Below, in pieces: positions 17,477 through 26,318 of a stretch of 64,000 nt of DNA. Made by a program: the position numbers and the translations under genes. Numbering within the stretch: position 1 is the stretch's first letter; the number at the start of each line of letters is the position of its first letter. Under the pieces are notes generated by a model that saw nothing but the letters and a program-made list of their open reading frames with translations, searched no databases and had not been told where the DNA came from. Source of the stretch: an uncultured Acetatifactor sp. (lineage in GTDB: Bacteria; Bacillota; Clostridia; Lachnospirales; Lachnospiraceae); NCBI GenBank assembly GCA_949840885.1, contig CATKYJ010000008.1, positions 1-64,000 on the forward strand. The letters are read 5' to 3'.

Positions 17477-19213
17477 ATGTATAAATATATAGAAAATTAT
17501 AGAGGGTGTACAGAATTGATTGAACTATATGGAGATAATTCACTGTTACTTTATGCATTACAATTGAGATATGATATAGAGGATATTATAGCAGTTGCAT
17601 CTGATGCATTAACAGATGGTAGTGATGACAAAAAGTGTGATTTGATTTATATTGATCGGGATTCTGGATTTGCTGTTGTTGCACAAGCATATATGAAAAG
17701 GGAGCCACAAGAAACTGATTTGGCCAAAGTAAATAAGGCGAGTGACTTAAGTGTTGCTGCTTCATGGATTTTTACGCGAGATATTGAAGATGTTCCGGAG
17801 AGAATAAAGGGTGCTGTGAGAGAACTGCAAGATGCAATTAAAGAAGGTGATATTAATACAATAAATTTTTGGTATGTACATAATATGAACGAAAAAAATA
17901 ATCCAGAGGTACAGGAAGAACTAAACACAGTACAGATTGCTGCGCAAAAGCTAGTTAATTCTTTAGCAGGAGATAATTCTGTTAAAGTAGTAGCGCTAGA
18001 AGTAGGAAATAATACTATTGAGAAATGGTATAATAGTTCGAACAAACGTATTATGGTTGAAGATACGATTGCTATTGATGGACCTGGGAATGTATTTGAA
18101 ATTAGTGGGAGAAAATGGAGAGCTTGTGTGACTGCTGTTAAAGGTTCTTGGATTCGAAGATTATATTTGAAGTATAAAGATGACCTTTTTTCGGGAAATC
18201 CAAGAAACTTTCTAGGGGCGGGAAAGCGGAAGAATAAAATTAATTTAGGTATTATGGATACAGTAGAAAAGCAACCTGAAAATTTTTGGGCATATAATAA
18301 CGGACTAACGGCTTTGGTAAACGATTATAGTATTGAGAATGAAATGTTAAAATCTGTAACAGGAATTACGGTAATAAATGGGGCGCAGTCTACAGGTGCA
18401 ATAGGAGCAGTGGAGTCTCTGAAAGCAGATTTTTTGGTACCTATACGTTTCATTGTGTGCAGTGATCCGAAGATAATTGAAGAAATAATAAATAACAATA
18501 ATAAACAGAATGAGATACTTCCATCGGATTTGAGAAGTAATGATAAACAGCAGATTAGGTTAAGAAATGAGTTTAAGAAGTTCCCTCAGTTGTATTATAG
18601 TGGGGGAAGAAGGGATAACACACGAGTAAGAAATAAAGAAGTTTTTGACCCATACTTAGTAGCACAAACTTTGGTGGCCTTTCATGGTGATTGTGTAACA
18701 GCGTACAATTCAAAGAAAATAATTTGGGATGAAGACAAAGAATATAGCAATATTTTCTCCGATCAGCTTTCAGCAGAACATATTATTTTTGTTTATTCTC
18801 TTGGTAGAGCGATCGATGAATATAAGATTTATTTAAAAAACAAGAAAGAAGAACGGACAGATGTTGAAGAAGGAGAGTTTAATTTTTTAAGTAGACGTGG
18901 GGCAAAAATGCTTCTAATTTATGCAATAAGTATTTGTATGGAAAGCTTAATAGGTAAAAAAATTTTAGATTCTTGGAAACTTTTTTATAAAGATAATAAA
19001 GATTTTGAAGCTTTAGTAGGGAAATGGAACCAAGTTATTAATATTCTATTACCATTTCATGGAACATTGGAACCAGCATTGATTGGAGGATTGAAAAGCA
19101 GTCAAACTTCAAAGAACGCTGCAATGCAACTTCGTGCAGTAGTGTCATCATTAGGAATGGTATATACTAAGCAACTTCATGAATTTATTAAGAGTATTAA
19201 TACAGATATGTAA
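17477..19213 (+). CDS. AIPR family abortive phage infection protein
   Basis: A 578-residue protein of the AIPR family, named for abortive infection phage resistance. The core signature is present: FWAYNNGLTALV, then TVINGAQSTGAIGAV, and later SGGRRDNTRVRNKEVFDPYLVAQ. The N-terminal segment LTDGSDDKKCDLIYID, followed by VVAQAYMK (Asp55, Gln70, Tyr72), resembles the PD-(D/E)xK nuclease-like region of these proteins, but a Tyr stands where a catalytic Lys is usual. It follows the methyltransferase at 37 bp in the same AT-rich block and in the same direction, which suggests it works with or backs up the restriction system. Mechanism is not established for this arrangement. Confidence 0.85.
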   Translation: MYKYIENYRGCTELIELYGDNSLLLYALQLRYDIEDIIAVASDALTDGSDDKKCDLIYIDRDSGFAVVAQAYMKREPQETDLAKVNKASDLSVAASWIFTRDIEDVPERIKGAVRELQDAIKEGDINTINFWYVHNMNEKNNPEVQEELNTVQIAAQKLVNSLAGDNSVKVVALEVGNNTIEKWYNSSNKRIMVEDTIAIDGPGNVFEISGRKWRACVTAVKGSWIRRLYLKYKDDLFSGNPRNFLGAGKRKNKINLGIMDTVEKQPENFWAYNNGLTALVNDYSIENEMLKSVTGITVINGAQSTGAIGAVESLKADFLVPIRFIVCSDPKIIEEIINNNNKQNEILPSDLRSNDKQQIRLRNEFKKFPQLYYSGGRRDNTRVRNKEVFDPYLVAQTLVAFHGDCVTAYNSKKIIWDEDKEYSNIFSDQLSAEHIIFVYSLGRAIDEYKIYLKNKKEERTDVEEGEFNFLSRRGAKMLLIYAISICMESLIGKKILDSWKLFYKDNKDFEALVGKWNQVINILLPFHGTLEPALIGGLKSSQTSKNAAMQLRAVVSSLGMVYTKQLHEFIKSINTDM

Positions 19214-19566
19214 AATGTGGATTTGGATATTATTTAGTATTGTAGTGTGATCAGAGCAATGAGAAGCGGTTTGAGAAATAAAAATTTTTCTGTGGAATTC
19301 CTTGGGACAGTTCGTTGACTCCATAACGGATGTGCGGAGATTTTTCCTGTAGAAAAGGGGCTGTATAGTCTTTCATACGAATCTGCCTTATGATTGGTAT
19401 GCCAGGATATGATGCTGTAAAGAAACTCGTGTAAAAATGTTAAGCTAAGAGGCAATCCAAAAGGAATCAGTTTTTAAAAAAAGGATATATTCGCCTGTTC
19501 GCTCAGAGGGAATGGATATAGGCATCCAAGCCGATTATCCATTCCCTTTCACTTCCGGCCCACCTC
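19214..19566. other. AT-rich gap between the defence island and metG; contains a hairpin
   Basis: No convincing gene. The sequence stays AT-rich until about 19500 and then returns to the GC-rich background. A 12-bp stem AGGGAATGGATA/TATCCATTCCCT lies at 19507-19518 and 19536-19547, close to the end of the leftward metG gene, and probably ends its transcript; the T-runs on either side are weak. I see no flanking direct repeat that would mark an insertion site. Confidence 0.5.
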
Positions 19567-21198
19567 CTACAAAAGGGCTTTCAGCTTCTCCGTCTCTGTG
19601 TCTATGGCTTTTTTGTCAATCCTGCGGAACAGAATCTCCACCTGCGGAAGCCGGAAGCCGCCCGGAACAGACTGCTTTTCCCATCGGTTTGTCAGGCCTA
19701 ACCACCTGCACACTTTTTCCGAGGAAAAGGGCAGAAAAGGCGCCAGCAGCACGGCCAGGTTCCCGATGATCTGCACGCACTGATAAAGCGTGTCTTCGCA
19801 GGCGGCCCGGTCGGCGGTTCTGGTGACCCAGGGCTGCCTGGTATCGAAGAATTTATTCGCTCCCCTCACGAAATCAAATATCTGTTCCAGGGCGTCCTTG
19901 AAAGCCCCTTTTTCAATCAGACTGCCCACTGCCGGATACAGCGCCCCGATTCGCGCGTCCAGCTCCGGGTCAGGCTTTCCGCTTGGCACGGTTTTGTCAA
20001 GGTACTTCTCGATGAACGCCAGGGAGCGGTTCACGAAATTCCCGTAGCCCCCCAACAGCTCCCCGTTGTGGCTGTGGACGAATTCCCGCCAGGAGAAATC
20101 CGCATCTTTCTTCTCCGGGCCGTTTGCCAGGAAAAAATAGCGGATGGAGTCGGCTTCGTAGCAGGCCAGCAGATCCTTTACCCAGATGGCGAAATTCTGG
20201 CTGGTGGATATCTTGCGCCCCTCCAAGGTCAGGTATTCGCTGGACACGATCCGGTCCGGCAGGTGCCACCCCTGGCCGTTTCCAAGTAAAAGGGCGGGCA
20301 GGATGATGGTGTGGAAAGGGATGTTGTCCTTTCCGTGCACATAATAATGGATGGCGTCTCTGCCCCAGAGCGCGCCGAAATCCGTGCCCCTTTCCCCGGC
20401 GGCAGTTTTGCTGGCGGAGAGATACCCCAGCACGTTTTCCGCCCAGATATAGATGGTCTTGTTTTCATACTCTGCTTTCGGAACCGGAATCCCCCATTCC
20501 AGGTCCCTGGTCAGGGCCCGGTCCCGCAGGCCGTCCCGGATATAATTGTTGGTAAAGGCAATGGCATTTTTCCGCCACTCGGGGTGTGCGTCCACCAGGG
20601 CCTGAAGCTGCTTTTCCAGACGGGAGACGGCGATATAGAGGTGCCTCGCTTTGCGGAAACTCACGGGTTTCCCGCAGGAGGCGCACACGGGCTCCGCAAG
20701 GGTCTCCGGTTCCAGCACCGCGCCGCAGACGTCGCACTGATCGCCTCTGGCCTCTTTCCCGCACCGGGGACATTTTCCCAGCACGAAACGGTCTGCCAGA
20801 GCGGAGCCGCAGTCCTGGCAATAGGCCTGCGGGGCTTCCTTTTCGTACACATATTCGCTCTCATACAGCTTTCTGTGGAATTGTGTCACGAAGCGCTTGT
20901 GCTCTTCGGAGGAGGTCTTCGTATATACATCATAGCTAAACCCAAGTCTGCGGAAGCAATCCGTAAATTCTGCATGGTAAAAATCGCTGATTTCCCGGGG
21001 CGTCCGCCCCTCCTGCCTTGCCCGAATCGCCACAGGCGTCCCGTGGCAGTCGCTCCCCGACACAAAGTACACATTGTCCCCAACTGCCCTGTGATACCTT
21101 GCCAGCACGTCTCCGGGCAGCAGGCCTGCGATATGGCCGATGTGCAGGGAGCCGTTTGCGTAGGGCCATGCCCCGCCGATTAAAATATTTCTACTCAT
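19567..21198 (-). CDS. metG: Methionyl-tRNA synthetase
   Basis: A 543-residue class I synthetase that charges tRNA-Met. The HIGH motif is in YANGSLHIGH near the N-terminus, and the KMSKS equivalent reads KISTS in EGRKISTSQN, as in the related short MetG group. Four zinc-type cysteine pairs lie in the connective region (CQDC, CPRC, CDVC, CASC). There is no C-terminal tRNA-binding domain, so this is the short form. A GAGGGA ribosome site precedes the ATG. Upstream is a T-box leader with a methionine specifier, so expression should rise when uncharged tRNA-Met accumulates. Confidence 0.96.
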   Translation of the reverse strand: MSRNILIGGAWPYANGSLHIGHIAGLLPGDVLARYHRAVGDNVYFVSGSDCHGTPVAIRARQEGRTPREISDFYHAEFTDCFRRLGFSYDVYTKTSSEEHKRFVTQFHRKLYESEYVYEKEAPQAYCQDCGSALADRFVLGKCPRCGKEARGDQCDVCGAVLEPETLAEPVCASCGKPVSFRKARHLYIAVSRLEKQLQALVDAHPEWRKNAIAFTNNYIRDGLRDRALTRDLEWGIPVPKAEYENKTIYIWAENVLGYLSASKTAAGERGTDFGALWGRDAIHYYVHGKDNIPFHTIILPALLLGNGQGWHLPDRIVSSEYLTLEGRKISTSQNFAIWVKDLLACYEADSIRYFFLANGPEKKDADFSWREFVHSHNGELLGGYGNFVNRSLAFIEKYLDKTVPSGKPDPELDARIGALYPAVGSLIEKGAFKDALEQIFDFVRGANKFFDTRQPWVTRTADRAACEDTLYQCVQIIGNLAVLLAPFLPFSSEKVCRWLGLTNRWEKQSVPGGFRLPQVEILFRRIDKKAIDTETEKLKALL

Positions 21199-21328
21199 TC
21201 TGTTTCCCTCATTTCCAAATTTGATATTCGCCGAATACGTGGCGACAATACTGTAATCAATACCCGTTCCGGGCGCTGTTCCTTTTCTTGCCCGTTCTAT
21301 TTATATTTATCCGTCAAAATTTTCCATG

Positions 21329-21615
21329 AAAAAAGCCCTCCTCTCTGAAAAATTTCTTTTTCAGGGACGAGAGCTACGCTTCGTGTTACCACCCTAAATT
21401 CACCCATGCCTCACGACATGAGCCTTACCGGCTGCGGACGGGAAATGACCCGTCGATAGCCCGGCACTGTAACGGGTGCACCCGTCGCAGCCTTGGCCCG
21501 GGGGCTTCGGTGCGCGGCTCCGAGACCATTTTCAGCGGTTCCTTCCGTGCCTGTTCCCACCTCTCCAGGCTCTCTGTGACCTATCTAACCGCTTACTTTT
21601 CTCTTCACAGCCTTT
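21329..21615 (-). promoter_or_regulatory. T-box leader, methionine specifier
   Basis: On the minus strand the leader has the AGTA-type loop of stem I, then a specifier ATG at 21529-21527 followed by GTCTCGGAG, and the conserved T-box sequence AGGGTGGTAACACG at 21395-21382. A terminator stem follows (about 21372-21335) ending in a T-run at 21334-21329. Uncharged tRNA-Met would pair with the specifier and the T-box bulge and favour the antiterminator. It ends about 130 bp before metG, consistent with control of that gene. Confidence 0.92.
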
Positions 21616-21631
21616 GTTTTTTGTATGGAGA

Positions 21632-21660
21632 AGTATATCGCCGATTTGGCAGTTTGTCAA
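21632..21660 (-). promoter_or_regulatory. Promoter of the metG T-box transcript
   Basis: On the minus strand a perfect TTGACA (21660-21655), a 17-bp spacer and TATACT (21637-21632), placed just upstream of the T-box stem I. Confidence 0.85.
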
Positions 21661-21786
21661 TCTTTTTTTCGCCGAAATCAATGGCCGTTCTTAAAGCCGA
21701 TTGCCAGAGCGTCAATCATGATTCCTGTAGGCATAGAGTGGTTCTCCTTTCCGGTGCTATGTAAGTGTATCGACAGCAAAGTTGCC

Positions 21787-21850
21787 GAAGTTGCAGAGCA
21801 ACTTCCAAGTGCCGCTTACTTGCGGCACTTTGCTTACTTGCGGCACTTTT
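21787..21850. repeat. Pair of hairpins plus a duplicated arm at the end of the lacI-type gene
   Basis: Two adjacent perfect inverted repeats: GAAGTTGC/GCAACTTC (21787-21805, 3-base loop) and AAGTGCCGC/GCGGCACTT (21807-21830, 6-base loop). The second arm with its preceding bases (CTTACTTGCGGCACTTT) is repeated once more at 21833-21849, reaching the lacI-type stop codon. It probably ends that leftward transcript, although no long T-run follows. Confidence 0.75.
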
Positions 21851-22865
21851 ACCCTTTGTCAGGGCAGCTCTCCCGGGGAATATAAGTGACGGGTATCACT
21901 TTGGAGGTGACTTTGTATCCGGCGGTATGTATCTGGCGGTACATCATCCTGGTACACTCCGAGGCCACCGCCTCCAGGGGCAGATATACCACCGAGAGGG
22001 CCGGGATGCAGACTTCACTGAAATCCAGGGCCGAATCCGCGATGGCGATGAACTCCAGCTTCCCGGGGAAAGGAATCCGAAGTTCTGAGAAGACCCGCAG
22101 CGACCCCAAAGCCAACCCCTCCCGCATATAGAGGATGCAGTCCGTCTCCGGATGGTTCTCCAAAAGCTGTAAGGTGGTTTCGCAGCCGCTTCTGCCGGTG
22201 GGCTGACAGCAGTATACCACAGGCTCGTCCATACCCCGGGAGCGGCAGGTGTAGGCGAAGAGGTTCCGCCGGATGCTCATGCCGCTGAAAGTGGGCAGGG
22301 TGGTGATCACCGCCGGATGTTTTTTGCCGTGGGAGGCGAAGATTTCTCCGGGAATGGAGCCGATAGAGCGGTCGTCCATGACCACATTGGAATATTTCTT
22401 GGAATAGCGGTTGTAAAGGATTATGGGGCGGGGGAATTGGTTTGCATCCAAATATTCCAGATCCGCTTCCGCCGCATTGCACACCAAGACGCCATGACAG
22501 GACAGCAGCAGCTCCTGCTTCATGGCAGTCTGAAGTGCCCCGGCCTTATAGGGCTGGAGCAGTATCTCGAAAGGCAGGCTGTCCTCCTCGATGGTGGCTT
22601 CGATCCCCCGGAAGAAGCGCAGCATGGTATGGGCCCTGGTGTCCGCCACCCAGAACACCAATATGCGGTAGGAAAACTGTCCGCCGCCTTTTTTCAGCCC
22701 CACTGCCTGCAGATTGGGAAGATAGCCCATGCGGGCGGCAATCTCCAGCACTTTCTGCTCTGTCAGGGGGGAGATTTTCCGCTCCTTGGATTTATGGTTC
22801 AGAATCAGGGAGACAGTGGTAGGCGATACGTTTGCCTCCCTGGCGATTTCTTTGATTGTGACCAT
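21849..22865 (-). CDS. LacI family transcriptional regulator
   Basis: A 338-residue regulator. The N-terminal helix-turn-helix is clear (TIKEIAREANVSPTTVSLIL, residues 3-22), with hinge region around residues 45-60, followed by a periplasmic-binding-protein-like sugar or metabolite sensing domain. AGAGGAG precedes the ATG by 8 bases. It is divergent from the AtuA/CoA-transferase/esterase operon and very probably controls it. The effector is unknown. Confidence 0.92.
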   Translation of the reverse strand: MVTIKEIAREANVSPTTVSLILNHKSKERKISPLTEQKVLEIAARMGYLPNLQAVGLKKGGGQFSYRILVFWVADTRAHTMLRFFRGIEATIEEDSLPFEILLQPYKAGALQTAMKQELLLSCHGVLVCNAAEADLEYLDANQFPRPIILYNRYSKKYSNVVMDDRSIGSIPGEIFASHGKKHPAVITTLPTFSGMSIRRNLFAYTCRSRGMDEPVVYCCQPTGRSGCETTLQLLENHPETDCILYMREGLALGSLRVFSELRIPFPGKLEFIAIADSALDFSEVCIPALSVVYLPLEAVASECTRMMYRQIHTAGYKVTSKVIPVTYIPRESCPDKG

Positions 22866-22953
22866 GATGATACTCCTCTTGCTTACCCACTGTGTTTAAA
22901 AGAGCCGTTCTTTGGCGTTACAGTCAGGATGAACGATTGAGTTTTCACTTATT

Positions 22954-22982
22954 ATGCTACAATGAAATTCGTTCCTGGTCAA
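22954..22982 (-). promoter_or_regulatory. Promoter of the lacI-type gene
   Basis: On the minus strand TTGACC (22982-22977), 17-bp spacer, TAGCAT (22959-22954), about 90 bp upstream of the start codon. Confidence 0.5.
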
Positions 22983-23067
22983 GGGGGACAATACTCCCAT
23001 AGCTCTGAAAAAGGCTATTTGACCGAAAAAGGATATTATCTGATAGACAAGAGGACAAATGAAGAAA

Positions 23068-23124
23068 TTGACAATAATACAAAAATAATTTTATAATGAA
23101 ACGGAAAAACTAAAACGTTAAACC
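23068..23124 (+). promoter_or_regulatory. Promoter and candidate LacI-type operator of the AtuA operon
   Basis: A near-perfect promoter, TTGACA (23068-23073), 18-bp spacer and TATAAT (23092-23097), lies about 140 bp before the first gene. About 14 bases after the -10 box, at the expected transcription start, is CTAAAACGTTAAAC (23110-23123), which has the central CG and AAACGTT core often seen in LacI-family operators but is only partly palindromic. The operator call is inference. Confidence 0.6.
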
Positions 23125-23237
23125 TGACATGGGAAAATGAAGAATCCATATAGAGAGCCAATGTGAATATAAAAACGCAGAGGAACCATTGGAACATGAA
23201 AGAAACGGAACCGAAACGGAAGGAGGGAGAAGAAGCC

Positions 23238-24605
23238 ATGGGAAAAGTGATTATCGGGGGCGGACAGGGCTTCTGGGGGGACAGCAATGACGCCGCTATC
23301 CACATGGTGCGAAACAGCGACATCAACTACATGGCCTGCGACTATCTGGCGGAGCTGACAATGTCCATCCTGGCCAGGCAGAAGCTCAAGAACCCTAAGG
23401 CCGGGTATGCCAGGGATTTTTTAGGGATGATGAAAGAGTGCGGGAAAGAGGCCTATGAGAAAGGCATCCGCGTGCTGACCAACGCCGGGGGCATGAACAT
23501 TGAGGGGCTGGTGGAGGCCCTTGCGGCCCAGGCATCGGAACAGGGTCTTTCCGGCATGAAGATCGGCTATGTCACCGGGGACGAGATTTCGGACAGGATT
23601 CCTGCGCTTCTGAAAGAGGGAGTCACCTTTGAAAATATGGACGATACCGGAGACTTTCGGGACATTCAGGACAAGGTTTTCAATGCCAATGTCTATTTCG
23701 GCCACGAGCCCACCTTGGAATGCTTAAGGCAGGGCGCGGACATGGTCATCACCGGCCGCTCCACGGACTCCGCCCTGTTCCTGGCCCCGTGCATGCACGA
23801 GCTGGGGTGGGAGGCGGACGACTGGGACAATCTGGCCAGGGGCATCATGGCAGGGCATCTGCTGGAATGCGGCGGCCAGGGCGCAGGCGGGAACTATGAC
23901 TACGGATGGCGGGATGTATCCCGGATGGACGAACTGGGCTTTCCCATCGCGGAGGTCAGCGAGGACAATTTTGTCATCACCAAAGCACCGGACTGCGGCG
24001 GCATCATCTGCGAGCAGTCCTGCAAGGAGCAGTTCCTTTACGAGGTGCACGACCCGGCCAATTACCTGACGCCGGACGTGAACGTGGACATCAGCCAGGC
24101 CACTTTGACCCAAATCGGGGAGAACCGTGTGCGGGTAGGGAATATCCGCGGCAGGCGCAGGCCCGATATGCTGAAGCTGTCTTTGGGGTATCATGCCGGA
24201 TACAAGGTGGCGGGGATGTTGAGCTTCGCCTGGCCGGATGCCTATGAGAAAGCGCAGTACGCCGCGGATATCATCATGAAGAAGATGAAGCGTAAAAATC
24301 TGGCCGCGGAGGAAGTCCGAATCGATTACATAGGCGTAAATGCCCTGCACCTTGGGGTGGCGGAGACGGATCCGGAGAAATTGAAAGATTTGAACGAGGT
24401 GGTGCTGCGCATAGCAATACGTACTCTGACCAAGGAGGAAGCCTATAAGCTGGTGCCGGAGATTGCGCCTCTGCAGCTGAACGGACCGCCCGGAGCAAGC
24501 TTCTTCGGCGGCAGGGCAAAGGTACAGGAGGTGCTGGGACTGTGGCCCTGCCTGATTCCCAGGGATGCGGTGAAGCTGGAGAGCCATATTCTGGAAGTGG
24601 TTTGA
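23238..24605 (+). CDS. AtuA-type acyl-CoA catabolic protein, main domain (DUF1446)
   Basis: A 455-residue protein matching the main domain of AtuA (DUF1446), a family named for acyclic terpene utilisation in Pseudomonas and also found in other acid-degrading operons; the biochemical reaction is not settled. Family features include GGGQGFWGDSNDAA at the start, GMKIGYVTGDEI, VITGRSTDSALFLAP and GQGAGGNYDYGW. AGGAGGG lies 10 bases before the ATG at 23238. In many bacteria this domain and the next gene product form one protein of about 600 residues; here they are separate genes 23 bp apart. It opens an operon with a CoA transferase and an esterase. Confidence 0.85.
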   Translation: MGKVIIGGGQGFWGDSNDAAIHMVRNSDINYMACDYLAELTMSILARQKLKNPKAGYARDFLGMMKECGKEAYEKGIRVLTNAGGMNIEGLVEALAAQASEQGLSGMKIGYVTGDEISDRIPALLKEGVTFENMDDTGDFRDIQDKVFNANVYFGHEPTLECLRQGADMVITGRSTDSALFLAPCMHELGWEADDWDNLARGIMAGHLLECGGQGAGGNYDYGWRDVSRMDELGFPIAEVSEDNFVITKAPDCGGIICEQSCKEQFLYEVHDPANYLTPDVNVDISQATLTQIGENRVRVGNIRGRRRPDMLKLSLGYHAGYKVAGMLSFAWPDAYEKAQYAADIIMKKMKRKNLAAEEVRIDYIGVNALHLGVAETDPEKLKDLNEVVLRIAIRTLTKEEAYKLVPEIAPLQLNGPPGASFFGGRAKVQEVLGLWPCLIPRDAVKLESHILEVV

Positions 24606-24628
24606 GGGAGAGGAGGTATCGACAAAAA

Positions 24629-24958
24629 ATGCAGATATATCTGAATCAGATTGCTCACGGCAGATCCGGGGACAAGGGCGACACCAGCAATGTGTGCGTG
24701 TTTGCCAGGAAGCCGGAGTATTACGGTATCATCGCCAGAGAAGTGACTCCGGAGCGGGTGAAAGCCCATTTCGGTGACATGGTCAGAGGCGAGATCGTCC
24801 GCTATGACGTACCCTCCCTGCAGGGCTTCAATTTCGTCATGAAGCATGCCTTAGGCGGCGGCGCCACTCACTCCCTGCGGCTGGACAGCCTGGGGAAGTC
24901 CATGGGCAGCGCTTTCCTGCGGATGAAAATAGAAGTGGCCGAGGACGAACTGGGCTGA
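24629..24958 (+). CDS. AtuA C-terminal domain as a separate small protein
   Basis: A 109-residue protein corresponding to the C-terminal domain of long AtuA proteins. The signature is near the N-terminus: LNQIAHGRSGDKGDTSNV, then VCVFARKPEYYGII. The start at 24629 follows AGGAGGT with an 11-base gap. It is presumed to form a complex with the product of the preceding gene, restoring the full-length architecture. No independent function is known to me. Confidence 0.85.
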   Translation: MQIYLNQIAHGRSGDKGDTSNVCVFARKPEYYGIIAREVTPERVKAHFGDMVRGEIVRYDVPSLQGFNFVMKHALGGGATHSLRLDSLGKSMGSAFLRMKIEVAEDELG

Positions 24959-25002
24959 ACCTTGCGGGGAACAAGACAGACGCATAAGGAGTTGACGTAA
25001 AA

Positions 25003-26205
25003 ATGGCAGAGCATGCAGCATTGGAGAACCTGGTGGTGCTTGACCTGTGCCGCGTGATTGCGGGCCCTTTCTGCGGGGCCATGCTGGCGGATCTGGGCGC
25101 TACCGTCATCAAGATAGAACGGCCCGGCAAAGGGGACGATGCCAGGGCCTACGCTCCCTACATAAACGGCGAGAGCCTGTACTATTCCAATCTGAACCGG
25201 AATAAATACGGCATGACCCTGGACATGAAGCAGGAGGCGGGGAAAGAAATCCTGCGGGAGCTGGTGAAGAAAACGGACATCCTCATAGAGAACTTCCGCC
25301 CCGGGGTCATGGACAGGATGGGGCTGGGCTATGAGGAGCTGAAAAAGGAAAATCCCAGGCTGATCTACGGGGCAGTCAGCGGCTTCGGCAGCTACGGCCG
25401 CTACCATGACAGGCCCGGCTACGACATCATTGCCCAGGCTATGGGGGGCCTCATGAGCATCACGGGCCAGAAAGATAATCCTCCCACCCGCTCCGGCAAT
25501 GCCATGGGCGACATCCTGGGTGGACTGAACCTGACCATAGGCATCCTGGCCGCAGTAAACGCCCGAAATATCACAGGAGAGGGGCAGAGGGTGGACGTCT
25601 CCCTCACCGACTGTGTGGTGGCCAGCCTGGAGCAGGCCGTACAGCGCTACTTCGTCTCCGGCAAAGTCCCGGAGCGCCGAGGCAATTCCTACGAAGCCAT
25701 AGCCCCCTACGACACCTACGAGGCGAAAGACGGACATGTAGTTATCGGCTGCGGGAACCAGAAGCTGTATGAGCATTTCTGTGAAACGATTCTCCACAGG
25801 CCTGAGCTGATAAAGGATGAACGGTTCCTCACTGTGCCACTGCGGGTGGAGAACAACCTGATTTTAAAGGAATATTTTGAGGAGTGGACAAAAGACAGAT
25901 CCGTGGCGGAGGTGACAGAGCTTCTGTTAAAGGAGGGCATCCCCGCAGGCCCTATCTATGACCTGGAGGATATCTTTCAGGACGGGCATATCGCTGAGGA
26001 CAGGGAAATGCTGGTACATACCACCCACCCGGTGATGGGGGACATCGTGTTAAACGGCAATCCGGTAAAGCTTCTGGGCACCAGGACTGATGTGACCAGG
26101 AAGCCATCGCCCACTTTGGGGGAGGACAACCGGAAAATCCTCATGGAGTTCCTGGAAAAATCCGAGAAAGAATGCCGGGCGCTGGAGGAGGCGAGAGTCA
26201 TTTGA
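25003..26205 (+). CDS. Class III CoA transferase (CaiB/BaiF family)
   Basis: A 400-residue formyl-CoA transferase-type enzyme that moves CoA between carboxylic acids. The N-terminus has VVLDLCRVIAGPFCGAMLADLGA and VIKIERP, and the catalytic region has VDVSLTDCVV; NRNKYGMTLDMK and FRPGVMDRMGLGYEEL are family motifs. It is the third gene of the operon, 44 bp after the AtuA small protein, and would activate the acid released by the esterase or recycle CoA. The exact acid is unknown. Confidence 0.92.
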   Translation: MAEHAALENLVVLDLCRVIAGPFCGAMLADLGATVIKIERPGKGDDARAYAPYINGESLYYSNLNRNKYGMTLDMKQEAGKEILRELVKKTDILIENFRPGVMDRMGLGYEELKKENPRLIYGAVSGFGSYGRYHDRPGYDIIAQAMGGLMSITGQKDNPPTRSGNAMGDILGGLNLTIGILAAVNARNITGEGQRVDVSLTDCVVASLEQAVQRYFVSGKVPERRGNSYEAIAPYDTYEAKDGHVVIGCGNQKLYEHFCETILHRPELIKDERFLTVPLRVENNLILKEYFEEWTKDRSVAEVTELLLKEGIPAGPIYDLEDIFQDGHIAEDREMLVHTTHPVMGDIVLNGNPVKLLGTRTDVTRKPSPTLGEDNRKILMEFLEKSEKECRALEEARVI

Positions 26206-26318
26206 TTTATGGTAATCCGTGCAGAAAAAGTTTCCTTTCCGCAATTGCATGTCTATTTAAAATAGGTTAAAATTTGTTTATCTAAAAGAAACTAAAAAAG
26301 AAACGGAGGCAGTAACTT

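Noticed and set aside
19234..19455. 73-codon minus-strand frame in the gap after the AIPR gene
   Set aside because: No ribosome site, no recognised motif, and AT-rich composition makes a chance frame likely.
15991..19566. Prophage or transposon carrying the defence genes
   Set aside because: No integrase, transposase, tRNA target or flanking direct repeats could be found; composition alone supports transfer.
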